Source: Candidatus Dormiibacterota bacterium (GTDB lineage: Bacteria; Chloroflexota; Dormibacteria; Dormibacterales; Dormibacteraceae). From it: 64,000 bases of DNA. The notes beneath the pieces are model-generated. The model was not told the origin of the DNA. It did no database searches and saw nothing but the letters and a program-made list of their open reading frames with translations. This document shows positions 44,448-52,537 of the stretch, piece by piece. A program made the translations under genes and the position numbers. The stretch spans positions 341,044-405,043 of the forward strand of contig PNAG01000011.1 of assembly GCA_003169845.1 (NCBI GenBank). Reading direction: 5' to 3'. Every line of letters begins with the position of its first letter. Within the stretch, counting starts at the first letter, position 1.

Positions 44448-45923
44448 CTAGACGATTTTGGCGGCTATACGCCCGATGACCGCCTCCTTCACCCGATCGC
44501 CAAGCGTGTGGTCCACGTTGCCCCAATAGTCGAAGACGCGGCTTAGGACCGGCTCCTCAACACCCTGCTTGACGTGCCCCACGATGTTCGAGACCAGCCG
44601 GTCGCGAGCCGCATCATCCAGCACCTCCCGCACCATGGTCCCGGCCTGCCCGAAGTCGTCGTCCTCTCGGTGCAGCGCTTGGGCAGCGCGCACAATCTCA
44701 CCGGTCACCTCCCACGCCGGATCCTGGCCGAAAAGTTGGGGCGCGGCCGCGGGTCCTCCAAAGGAGTTCGGCGCGTAGACGGGATCGCCTGGGTTCCGGT
44801 ACCTCATGGCGCCGTCCTTGTTGTAGGAGTTGACCTTGGCGTGTTTCGGATAGTTGACCGGCAGCTGTTGCGCGTTGGTGCCCACCCGGTGCAGGTGGGT
44901 GTCGTGATAGCTGAACAGCCGACCTAGAAGCATGCGGTCCGGTGACGGCCCGATGCCCGGGATGAAATTGCTCGGCTCGAACGTCGCCTGCTCGATCTCG
45001 GCGAAGTAGTCCTCCGGGTTGCGGTCGAGCACGTAGCGGCCTACCTTGATGAGGGGATAGTCCCCATGCGGCAAGACCTTGGTGACGTCGAAAGGGTTGA
45101 ACCGGTAGTTCGCGGCGTCTTCGAACGGCATGATCTGCACGTTCAGAGTCCACGTTGGGAGGTCGCCCCTTTTAATTGAGGCCCAGAGATCATGAATGTG
45201 CGCGTCGGGGTTCTCACCGGCAGTCGCCGCCCCCTCGCTCTGCGTCAGGAACTCGACACCCTGGTCAGTCTTGAAGTGGTACTTCACCCAGAACCTCTCG
45301 CCGCCGGCATTTATCCACATGTACGTATGCGACGAGTACCCATTCATGTGCCGCCAACTCCGAGGGATTCCGCGGTCACCCATCAGGATGGTCACCTGAT
45401 GCGCCGACTCCGGCGATAGGGTCCAGAAGTCCCACTGCATGTTGTTATCGCGAAGGTGGTTATCGGCGCGGCGCTTCTGCGAGTGGATGAAGTCGGAGAA
45501 CTTCGAGGGGTCGCGAATGAAGAAGACGGGGGTGTTGTTGCCGACCATGTCGTAGTTCCCGTGCTCTGTGTAGAACTTGAGCGCAAAGCCGCGTGGGTCA
45601 CGAGCGGTGTCCGGGGACCCCAGCTCGCCGGCGACTGTCGAGAAGCGCGCAACTGACTCGGTCCTCTTGCCCTTCTGGAAAAGGATCGCCTTCGTGAACT
45701 GTGAAACGTCTTCGGTCGCTTCGAAAAAACCATGCGCGCCGCCGCCCTTGGCGTGCACAACGCGCTCAGGCACGCGCTCTCGGTTGAACGCCTGCATCTT
45801 CTGTATGACGTAGGCGTCCTGGAGCAGGATTGGCCCGGACGGGCCGACGGTGAGCGAGTACTGGTCACTCGTGGCCGGCTGGCCCGAGTCGAATGTCGTG
45901 TGGGGCCGCTCATCGTCAGTCAT
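44448..45923 (-). CDS. katA: Monofunctional haem catalase (small subunit type)
   Basis: This 491-residue catalase shows the active-site RVVHAKGGGAHGFF histidine, the GNNTPVFFIRD asparagine and the proximal haem Tyr in RLFSYHDTHLHRVG, all complete. It breaks down hydrogen peroxide. The size and lack of a C-terminal flavodoxin domain put it in the small-subunit clade. A GGAG lies upstream of ATG 45923 at normal spacing. Confidence 0.96.
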   Translation of the reverse strand: MTDDERPHTTFDSGQPATSDQYSLTVGPSGPILLQDAYVIQKMQAFNRERVPERVVHAKGGGAHGFFEATEDVSQFTKAILFQKGKRTESVARFSTVAGELGSPDTARDPRGFALKFYTEHGNYDMVGNNTPVFFIRDPSKFSDFIHSQKRRADNHLRDNNMQWDFWTLSPESAHQVTILMGDRGIPRSWRHMNGYSSHTYMWINAGGERFWVKYHFKTDQGVEFLTQSEGAATAGENPDAHIHDLWASIKRGDLPTWTLNVQIMPFEDAANYRFNPFDVTKVLPHGDYPLIKVGRYVLDRNPEDYFAEIEQATFEPSNFIPGIGPSPDRMLLGRLFSYHDTHLHRVGTNAQQLPVNYPKHAKVNSYNKDGAMRYRNPGDPVYAPNSFGGPAAAPQLFGQDPAWEVTGEIVRAAQALHREDDDFGQAGTMVREVLDDAARDRLVSNIVGHVKQGVEEPVLSRVFDYWGNVDHTLGDRVKEAVIGRIAAKIV

Positions 45924-46113
45924 AAGATTTCTCCATCTACTTGTCGCGGTAACGCTAAGCGGATCCTAGTACCAGAATGCCCGACCAGATGTTTGGATCA
46001 TGGCTTCCCGGCTCTCGTACGGCAGCCGCTCGCTTATCGACCTTCGACCGTAGCCTAGTTGCTGCATTGTTGCTGCACTAGAGTTCGGCTGAGCGACCTG
46101 GCGAACCGAATTC

Positions 46114-46264
46114 GATTTCAGATTTGGCTCCGGGACAGGGATTCGAACCCTGAACCTTGCGGTTAACAGATCGCTGCACCCCGTTCAAAACTGGCAGCCT
46201 GAATTCGCTGAGTAGCGCCGAGTACCACCAATTAGTACGGCCCCGCACCGGCGTTGCGGTACGA
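46114..46264 (-). repeat. Left direct repeat with tRNA-Asn-like 3' half
   Basis: This ~150-base stretch aligns with 49155-49306 with one gap near its lower-coordinate end. The first part is a tRNA 3' half (46125-46169), where 43 of 45 bases match the other copy by hand alignment. The remainder is roughly three-quarters identical. The copies are 3,042 bases apart in the same orientation and bound the hicAB-DUF4157 segment. Confidence 0.75.
46125..46169 (-). other. tRNA-Asn-like 3' half (no 5' half)
   Basis: On the minus strand the anticodon loop CTGTTAA (anticodon GTT) is followed by a variable region, a perfect T-arm (CAGGG-TTCGAAT-CCCTG), an acceptor strand TCCCGGA, discriminator G and CCA. 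The upstream sequence does not pair to complete the anticodon stem or acceptor, so it is a fragment, as left by site-specific integration in a tRNA 3' end. Confidence 0.6.
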
Positions 46265-46288
46265 GATCGCCTCTGGCTGGCCCTCGCT

Positions 46289-46735
46289 CTAGTGTCGGGA
46301 AGCCCTCGCGGGACGAGCTACCGCACGCCGCTTGTCACCGGAACGAGCTTTGAGCAACTGAGCAATTCTCTGGTGGGAGAGTCCCAAAACGCGACCGGCG
46401 TCGCGCACCGTCAGGTGAGCTCCCTGGACCAGGTCTGCAGCTACAGCGGCGCTCACAGTCGCAGCCTCAGCTTGCAGCTCCTCTGCCTCGCCCCGCACCT
46501 TTTTCGCCCGCCCCACCTTCTTCTGTAGCTCACGCGGCAGGATGGGTTCAACCCTGACTTCAAAGGAATCGGTCGGAACGTCCAGAAACAGGGCGATCGC
46601 GTCGCGGGCCATGGCCTCGGCCTTTTCGAGCCGGCGAGCCTGGGTGTTAACGCCCTTGAGTTCGGGCACGCTGATCGCCCACCAGTCGCCTGAGCGCTGA
46701 CAGCGAGCCGTATATGTCTTCACCTTCTCCACCAT
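46289..46735 (-). CDS. hicB: HicB-type antitoxin with C-terminal HTH
   Basis: This 148-residue protein has a HicB-like N-terminal half (YTARCQRSGDWWAISVPEL, ARRLEKAEAMARDAIALFL), and a C-terminal HTH-like segment (LTVRDAGRVLGLSHQRIAQL), plus a basic tail. It would neutralise the HicA nuclease and repress the operon. It follows hicA with a 16-base overlap. HicB with a DNA-binding tail fits the palindrome seen upstream of hicA. Confidence 0.8.
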   Translation of the reverse strand: MVEKVKTYTARCQRSGDWWAISVPELKGVNTQARRLEKAEAMARDAIALFLDVPTDSFEVRVEPILPRELQKKVGRAKKVRGEAEELQAEAATVSAAVAADLVQGAHLTVRDAGRVLGLSHQRIAQLLKARSGDKRRAVARPARASRH

Positions 46736-46935
46736 CCTCGACCCAATTCGTCCTCCAATGCCCTAAAAATGGCTCCCGCGGTGAGCTCATTGATCTCCCG
46801 GTGTCGGGGAATCGTCACTTTGGTGACTCCGCATTGCCACACCTCGTGGCGTCCACCTTGCCTAACCAGTCGCCAAGCCTTGCCCTGAGCCGTGGCGGCG
46901 CGCTGAATGCGCTTCTTGAGCTCACTCTGCTTCAC
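46720..46935 (-). CDS. hicA: HicA-type mRNA interferase toxin
   Basis: This 71-residue protein has a dsRBD-like fold: LVRQGGRHEVWQCGVTKVTI with the catalytic-type His, then IPRHREINELTAGAIFRAL. HicA cleaves mRNA and is checked by HicB. It is slightly basic and of family size. GTG 46935 is the start; the gene comes first in the operon. Confidence 0.82.
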   Translation of the reverse strand: MKQSELKKRIQRAATAQGKAWRLVRQGGRHEVWQCGVTKVTIPRHREINELTAGAIFRALEDELGRGWWRR

Positions 46936-46943
46936 CCAGGCGT

Positions 46944-46958
46944 TAGTCTACTAGACTA
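46944..46958. promoter_or_regulatory. Perfect 15-bp palindrome at the hicAB promoter
   Basis: TAGTCTACTAGACTA is a perfect 7+1+7 inverted repeat ending nine bases before GTG 46935. On the minus strand it reads TAGTCTAGTAGACTA, so it contains TAGTCT and TAGACT, two -10-like boxes. A HicB dimer bound here would block the promoter, which is the expected autoregulation. Confidence 0.7.
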
Positions 46959-47041
46959 GCCACCCTGCCTACGCGAGTAGCCAATTCGCCGTTTCTGAAT
47001 ACGAACGAATAAATGCACCCCACAGCTTAGTGCGGGAGCAC

Positions 47042-48997
47042 TCACTCGTCGAGATTCCCTAACGCATCGAGCAGCCGTTGGGTTTCTGCTTTGTCGGCGG
47101 CATTCCCCTTCGCAACGACCGGGAAGTCGGCAATGGCCTTTCGCGCATCCTTGCGCGACATCTTTCCAAAATTGGGGACCGTCGCCTTGCCGTACCCTGC
47201 CCGAGTCTTAGTCTCATTGGCTTTCCAGAACGTGGCCACTGTATCGGTCCAGAAGCGCAGTCGAACCGCCTGCTCGGCATGCAGGTGCGCGTAGTCATGG
47301 TCGGCTCCCTTAATGGTGGATGTGCTTAGGTCTGCGGTCCGAGCCTGGCCATAGTAGTTTGTCAGCCAGCCTCTGTGCGAATCGGGATCAACCTTCACTC
47401 CGTTGAAGTAGTCCATGAATTTTGCCTCATCGGCTTTCAAGCTCCTCATTGTCTCGGCCGGGTCGGACTTCTCCAGTCCTTTGTAGACGCCGCTCGCCCA
47501 AACTGAACGACCAGCGGGCGGTTTGGCGAGAGTTGTTGGGTCGACGTCAGTCGTCTTGGCCCAATCAGAAATTGCTGAGGCCGCTCCTTTGTCAGTTGGA
47601 CAAATGTTTGTCCAACCGCTGAAGGTAACGAGATTGGGGAACGCCTTCAGGTAGAAGTCCCGTATGTTGTCTTCCACGCCAGCGAAGCAAGCACTGACGT
47701 AAAGGTGCTTCGTCTCAGCGGCGGCCTTCGGGAATAGTTTTGCTAGCTCAACTAGAAAGTCAAAGCCAATAAAACTAGGATTAGGCTTGAATACGTCGTC
47801 TGCGATTTCGGTGCCAAAGCTGTGCCCCGATAGAATGACGCGAGACATTCGGTCCTTTCCGCCTAATTCGGTCCTGGCGTATTCGGCCATCACATGAGCC
47901 ATATCGTCGCGATCGGTGATCTGTGTGTCCTTCTTGATGAGATCGGCAGCAGACTTGGTTTCGGCCTTGCCTAGACCCAGGCTGGCAGCAAAACTGTCCA
48001 CTCCGGCGTCATTCGTGAGATCGAAAGTCTTGCCATCGCTGACGGTGTGGGCCGCATCAGTAGCCAGAGTGACCTCGGTGATGTTGACCGGCCTCCCTTT
48101 ATACAGCTTGCGTAGGGCTGCGACCTCCAGATCGAAGTTATGCAGGCCGATGTACAGAATGTTCCCGCCGAGCGGTGGCGTTGGAGGTGCTGCCGGTTTG
48201 GCTGCAGGCTTACGTTGAAGGAGCGGTTGTGCCGATTCTTGCTGCAGGACATGAGTGAGCTCGTGCGCGATCAGTTTGCGACCCGAGTCTGATTGCGGAG
48301 CATACTGGCCCGCCCCAAAGACAATGTGAGATCCCACGGTGAAGGCGTGTGCCTGGAGGGCTCGCGCAGTACCTGCTGCTTCGGAGCTGGAGTGGATAGT
48401 GATTCCGCTAAAGTCCCGGCCAAAATGGGGCTCCATAAAGGCGCGAGTAGCTGCATCTAGTGGTCCACCTGCCGACCTAACTGCGCCATCCACAATGGGG
48501 TACGTGCTCTCCACCCCAACGTCAGCTGTTGTTTTGCCCTGAACTGTCTTCCCCCGGGTCGGCCGCTGAACACTATGAGATACCGGAGTAGCCATGATCC
48601 ACTCCGCGGCGGCGTCCGCTTCCTGCTCATAGATGTCGCCGGGAGTATCAATAGCGAGTTTCGCCTGAATCGCAACTGCCGACGCAGTACGCCCCGGTAT
48701 CCGGCCAACGTGGCTATAGAAGCGGGCACTCTTAGTAGTAGTAGTAGTTGAGCCTCGTTCGACATTCACGGAATTTGCTTGTAGCAGCCTTTGTACGGCT
48801 TGGTTCCCGATGGTGCGCTGTAAGTCAAGGATGGAGTCCACTTCACCGCCTTGCCCAAGGTGCGTCCGACCGGGCATCGTCGCCTTGGCGGAGACAGCCT
48901 GCCGGGTTGATTGGGCGTCCAGCGGGAAGGCCCGCGTAGGTAGCATCCTTTTCGTTCGAGTATCAACCGAAATTCGGTAGACGCTTGCATCTAGCAT
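47042..48997 (-). CDS. DUF4157 (eCIS core domain) protein with clan CD-like or lipase-like C-terminal domain
   Basis: This 651-residue protein has the block ILDLQRTIGNQAVQRLLQ common before DUF4157, then DTPGDIYEQEADAAAEWIM and a full DUF4157 with HELTHVLQQ (HEXXH at residues 245-249). After a Pro/Ala linker (260-277) a second domain has VILSGHSFGTEI (residues 387-398) and LYVSACFAG (432-440). The SGH and SAC pair resembles the His/Cys dyad of clan CD peptidases, 45 residues apart; GHSFG could instead be a serine-hydrolase elbow. The start may be ATG 48997 or a later Met. Base composition is less GC-rich than its neighbours. Confidence 0.75.
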   Translation of the reverse strand: MLDASVYRISVDTRTKRMLPTRAFPLDAQSTRQAVSAKATMPGRTHLGQGGEVDSILDLQRTIGNQAVQRLLQANSVNVERGSTTTTTKSARFYSHVGRIPGRTASAVAIQAKLAIDTPGDIYEQEADAAAEWIMATPVSHSVQRPTRGKTVQGKTTADVGVESTYPIVDGAVRSAGGPLDAATRAFMEPHFGRDFSGITIHSSSEAAGTARALQAHAFTVGSHIVFGAGQYAPQSDSGRKLIAHELTHVLQQESAQPLLQRKPAAKPAAPPTPPLGGNILYIGLHNFDLEVAALRKLYKGRPVNITEVTLATDAAHTVSDGKTFDLTNDAGVDSFAASLGLGKAETKSAADLIKKDTQITDRDDMAHVMAEYARTELGGKDRMSRVILSGHSFGTEIADDVFKPNPSFIGFDFLVELAKLFPKAAAETKHLYVSACFAGVEDNIRDFYLKAFPNLVTFSGWTNICPTDKGAASAISDWAKTTDVDPTTLAKPPAGRSVWASGVYKGLEKSDPAETMRSLKADEAKFMDYFNGVKVDPDSHRGWLTNYYGQARTADLSTSTIKGADHDYAHLHAEQAVRLRFWTDTVATFWKANETKTRAGYGKATVPNFGKMSRKDARKAIADFPVVAKGNAADKAETQRLLDALGNLDE

Positions 48998-49154
48998 AGG
49001 CCAAGTTCTTAGGCCCGCGCCGTCATCATGTCGACCACCGGCCGCCCGGTAGCGGCGATCAACCTTTCCCGGTCAGCCGCCATCGCAACTTGGGCAACAT
49101 GGCTGCACAAAGGATGTACGGGCCAGCGAGGCCTAGCCCACACACGCCCCGTTC

Positions 49155-49306
49155 GAGTTCAGAATTTGGCTCCGGGACAAGGATTCGAACCCTAAACCTT
49201 GCGGTTAACAGCTCGCTGCGCCGCGTTCAGAAATGACGCCCTGAGTTCACTGAGTGACATCGAGTGCCACCAATTTGCGCGGTTTATCACCGGCGTTGCT
49301 GTACGA
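49155..49306 (-). repeat. Right direct repeat with tRNA-Asn-like 3' half
   Basis: This is the second copy of the element at 46114-46264. The tRNA-like part (49167-49211) keeps CTGTTAA, the acceptor TCCCGGA-G-CCA and the T-loop TTCGAAT, but its T-stem has two changed bases. It is therefore more decayed than the left copy. Confidence 0.75.
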
Positions 49307-49706
49307 AAGGATAGTCGGACTAAGCTTCCGCAAGGACCCGTCAAGCGTCCTCATTGGATAACGCGCGCGCGCGACCCCCCCGCTGGGATCGGCCGCAGCG
49401 AAGAGCTCCTACAACCAAGCCCCTCAAACGGTTTGGAAGACCGCCGGCCTGACATCCGCACGCTTCCGTCGAGGTCCGCTGCCGTTCGATCTCGCGCCCT
49501 CAGATTCCAGGGTCGTGCACCCTTGTCCGCCGGCGTCCGTCACCTTGGCTGTCTTCTTGGCTGTCAGCGACCGCAATAGACAGTGGACTCTTGATCCCAA
49601 GGTTCAGGGTTCCACCCTTCACATCGAGCCAACGATGCGCGTCAAATCCGCCCTGCTATCCAGACTTCCAGACGTAGTCTCACGTTGATCAAGTGCCGTG
49701 CAAAGG
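49307..49706. other. Gene-free stretch with a third tRNA-like remnant
   Basis: I see no convincing coding frame here. On the plus strand 49586-49631 holds GACTCTTGATCC, then GGTTCAGGGTTC and a terminal GAGCCA, which looks like a decayed tRNA 3' half of Lys-like type (anticodon CTT). Its stems no longer pair well. It is in the opposite orientation to the two Asn-like remnants. Confidence 0.4.
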
Positions 49707-50723
49707 TCACAGTGCGTTGCGGTTATCTGGCGAAGAAAAATAGGCGCTGATGTACTTCTCTCCTTCGTCAGGGAAGACCGTAACGATGTTTGCGAGGTCC
49801 GGGTTTCCAACTTTGACCCTTCGTGCCGCAACGATGTGCGCGCCGGAGCTCGGCCCGACAAATAGGCCGTACTGACGTGCCAGCTGGCGCATCTCGGCGA
49901 TGGCTTCATCGCTGTCCACTGCGATGACCTGGTCGACCAGGTGACGATTCCTGTTGAAGATGGCGGGGACAAACCCGTCGGAAATCCCCTCGATTGAGTG
50001 CCTGCCGACTTCGCCGCATTGAATCGTGCAGGACTCGTTGGGTTCGACCGCAATCAAGCGAGCCCGTGGGTTGACTGCTCGAAACGCCTGTCCCACCCCA
50101 ATTAGTGTCCCACCCGTGCCGACTCCCATCACAAACGCATCTGGTATCGCACCGGCGGGTAGCTGCTGGAGGATCTCCTGACCGAGCCATTCGCGATTCT
50201 CATCCACATTCCACTCGGAGTCGAACTGCTGCGGCGCGAAACAACCCTTCTTCCCGCCGAGCGTTCGGGCCATTTCTAGCGCGTCGTTGACGTGAAAGGT
50301 CCCGATCGTGATCACGTCCGCCCCAAATGCCTTTGAGATAGCTGCTCTTTCTGGGCTCATGCCCTGAGGCATCACGACGACCATCCGGTAGCCCTTGGCT
50401 GCTGCGACCATACTCATCGCATTGCCTGTGTTACCGCTACTCGCCTCAACGATCGTGTCCCCGGGCTTGAGGAGACCCTCTGCCTCCGCCCGCTCGATCA
50501 GATAGAGAGCCAATCGCGCCTTGATTGAGCCTGACGGGTTCCGATATTCGAGCTTTGTCCAGATTCCGTCGATCTGAATGAGTGGCGTGTTGCCAATTCC
50601 AGCCAGCGCACCGCTATGGGCACTTAGTCGCTGCACGATAGGACGCGCTGCTGAATCTGGGCTAGCCATCGACGATCTGGCGTTGCCCGGCCAGTAAGCG
50701 ATGCAGATGGGGTTGGGGCGCAT
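49707..50723 (-). CDS. PLP-dependent cysteine synthase/cystathionine beta-synthase-like enzyme
   Basis: This 338-residue fold-type II PLP enzyme has the Schiff-base Lys in NPSGSIKARLAL, the phosphate loop VEASSGNTGNAMS, GVGTGGTLIGVG, and FPDEGEKYISA. CysK/CysM-type enzymes add a sulfur or other nucleophile to O-activated serine. The catabolic context suggests a specialised role. ATG 50669 is an alternative start that removes an 18-residue poor N terminus. Confidence 0.85.
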   Translation of the reverse strand: MRPNPICIAYWPGNARSSMASPDSAARPIVQRLSAHSGALAGIGNTPLIQIDGIWTKLEYRNPSGSIKARLALYLIERAEAEGLLKPGDTIVEASSGNTGNAMSMVAAAKGYRMVVVMPQGMSPERAAISKAFGADVITIGTFHVNDALEMARTLGGKKGCFAPQQFDSEWNVDENREWLGQEILQQLPAGAIPDAFVMGVGTGGTLIGVGQAFRAVNPRARLIAVEPNESCTIQCGEVGRHSIEGISDGFVPAIFNRNRHLVDQVIAVDSDEAIAEMRQLARQYGLFVGPSSGAHIVAARRVKVGNPDLANIVTVFPDEGEKYISAYFSSPDNRNAL

Positions 50724-50761
50724 TCAATCTGGTTGGGGTCTCGATGATTTTCGGATTATCG

Positions 50762-51184
50762 CTAGCAATCGCGGCTTAGGACGGCGGTCACATCGATTTC
50801 CATCAGGATGTTGTCTTTCGTGGATCCGACTTTGGCGGCCTCGAACAATGAGAAGGCCGGATAGTGATCTGGGGCGAGGAACCGGCGCCGGACTTCGATT
50901 TCGTACTTGACATGGCGAATATCGGAGAAGATCGCAATCACTTTGACGATATCAGCCAGCGTCGCTCCCGCAGAGGCCAAGCAGAGCTCGATGTTCTTCC
51001 AACACTGTTCGGCTTGAAGCGTTGGGTCGCCGGCTCCAACCACGTTTCCGTTCTTGTCGATGGGAATCTGTCCCGAGAGGTAGACAGTCTTGCCCACGCG
51101 TACTACATGGGAGTACGGCTGTACCGGCGGCGCGACGCCCTCAGGCTTGTAGTACTGTCGATCGCTCGGTTCCTCGTGGCTCAT
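50762..51184 (-). CDS. RidA/YjgF-family enamine/imine deaminase
   Basis: This 140-residue RidA-type protein shows VRVGKTVYLSGQIPIDKNGN, LQAEQCWKNIELCLASAGAT and the C-terminal MEIDVTAVL. RidA proteins hydrolyse reactive 2-aminoacrylate and related imines made by PLP enzymes, fitting the adjacent PLP genes. ATG 51184 has GGAG six bases upstream; ATG 51187 and GTG 51199 are further choices. Confidence 0.88.
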   Translation of the reverse strand: MSHEEPSDRQYYKPEGVAPPVQPYSHVVRVGKTVYLSGQIPIDKNGNVVGAGDPTLQAEQCWKNIELCLASAGATLADIVKVIAIFSDIRHVKYEIEVRRRFLAPDHYPAFSLFEAAKVGSTKDNILMEIDVTAVLSRDC

Positions 51185-51535
51185 CATTTTCTCCTTCACT
51201 CAAGTAGAAACAGAGAAGTCCGGAAGGTGCCTAGCGTGTTACTGCAAATGGGGCACAGGTCCGGTCGGTCGCGAACTAACCTGCTTCAGGCCCCGGCTTA
51301 GCCGTAGCGTCTGGCGACCTGGTGAGCGGTTGACCCCGGCGCCTGAAAAGGTGATTCCAATCATGGTCGGATACAACGATATCGCCACTGGTGTCCGTGC
51401 AATCGGACGGATGCCTCACGATTCCGGTTCGGCTGTAAATTCCCTTGCAACATGCTACGTGTCCCCCGTGGACAGCCGCTGCTCAAGGTAGTGGTGTCTA
51501 CCGTAAGGACTGGCCCCTAAGGGAATGGAGCGGCA
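51185..51535. promoter_or_regulatory. Divergent intergenic region between ridA-like and hydroxyacid dehydrogenase genes
   Basis: This 351-base gap has no coding frame I can support. It must hold promoters for both divergent genes. A TAAATT at about 51438 and a GGAG five bases before GTG 51536 are the only clear signals. No riboswitch fold was recognised. Confidence 0.4.
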
Positions 51536-52501
51536 GTGCGAGCCCTGATTGCAGACGGCGTGTTTCCCGGAGTCGAGGCCATTCTCAGACCTCTCGTGAA
51601 TGACCTAGATTTGGATCTCACAATCGCAGCTGCACGAGAAGATGCCCGCGCGCGTCTTCCAGAGGTCCAGCTCCTGATTCTGAAAAACTTTGCTCTGGAC
51701 GCGGCCGACATCGCAACAGCGCATGGACTGCGTGGGGTGCAAAAGCTGGGATTGCTCACCGACAGCGTTGACGCTAAGACCCTTGATCGCCGGGGTATAC
51801 CCCTTCGAACTTTGCGGCTGCCAAGTGCTGTGGCCGTGGCAGACCACACCCTCGCGCTGATCTTGGCCCTATCGAGGCAGTTTGTGGCGGGCAGACTGGC
51901 CATGAGCCTACCGTCCACAGTCCAAGCGATCAGGACAGACGAGCGTCATTTCGCTTACAACTGGGCTGGGCTGTCGACGAGCGCACTGGCCGGCAAATCC
52001 CTGGGGCTTATTGGGTTTGGAGAAGTCGCTGTGGAGGTCGCCCGCCGCGCACGAGCGTTCGGAATGCGGGTCCGTTATACAAAGCGCGTTCCGCTTCCTG
52101 CCGCAACTGAGCGTCGCTTCGGCGTTCGATTCATGCCCTTTGAGTCCCTTCTTAATCAGTCGGACATCGTCTCGGTGCACGTCCCCCACACGTCCGAAAC
52201 CGAACGCCTGATAGGGGCTGGCCAACTGGCTTCGATGAAGCCAGGAGCGCTGCTGATCAATACCGCGCGAGGCGCGATTGTCGATGAGACCGCGCTGATC
52301 GACAGCCTCAACAGCGGGCACCTCGGTGGCGCTGGACTCGATGTCTTCACGGTCGAACCGTTGCCTCGTGACAGTCCTCTTCTGACCGCGCCGCGAACAG
52401 TGCTCTCGCCACACGTTGCGGGGGCAGGCTCGGGGGCGCTAGCCGAAGCGATCGCGAGTTGTCTTAGGCGATGGCAGCGAATCTTGTTGGGTCAAAGATG
52501 A
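51536..52501 (+). CDS. D-isomer-specific 2-hydroxyacid dehydrogenase
   Basis: This 321-residue enzyme has the NAD-binding GLIGFGEVAVEVARRARAFG, the catalytic Arg/Glu/His regions (INTARGAIVDETALIDSL, HVAGAGSGALAEAI) and typical family length. It interconverts a 2-oxoacid and a D-2-hydroxyacid; the substrate is unknown. GTG 51536 has GGAG five bases upstream. The next gene starts 36 bases after its stop. Confidence 0.88.
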   Translation: MRALIADGVFPGVEAILRPLVNDLDLDLTIAAAREDARARLPEVQLLILKNFALDAADIATAHGLRGVQKLGLLTDSVDAKTLDRRGIPLRTLRLPSAVAVADHTLALILALSRQFVAGRLAMSLPSTVQAIRTDERHFAYNWAGLSTSALAGKSLGLIGFGEVAVEVARRARAFGMRVRYTKRVPLPAATERRFGVRFMPFESLLNQSDIVSVHVPHTSETERLIGAGQLASMKPGALLINTARGAIVDETALIDSLNSGHLGGAGLDVFTVEPLPRDSPLLTAPRTVLSPHVAGAGSGALAEAIASCLRRWQRILLGQR

Positions 52502-52537
52502 ACTGGCAACCGTTGAAAGCCGGTTACGAGGTGCCCG

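Noticed and set aside
49707-51535. S-box or cysteine-related riboswitch before the PLP genes
   Set aside because: No conserved riboswitch core was recognisable in the intergenic sequence.
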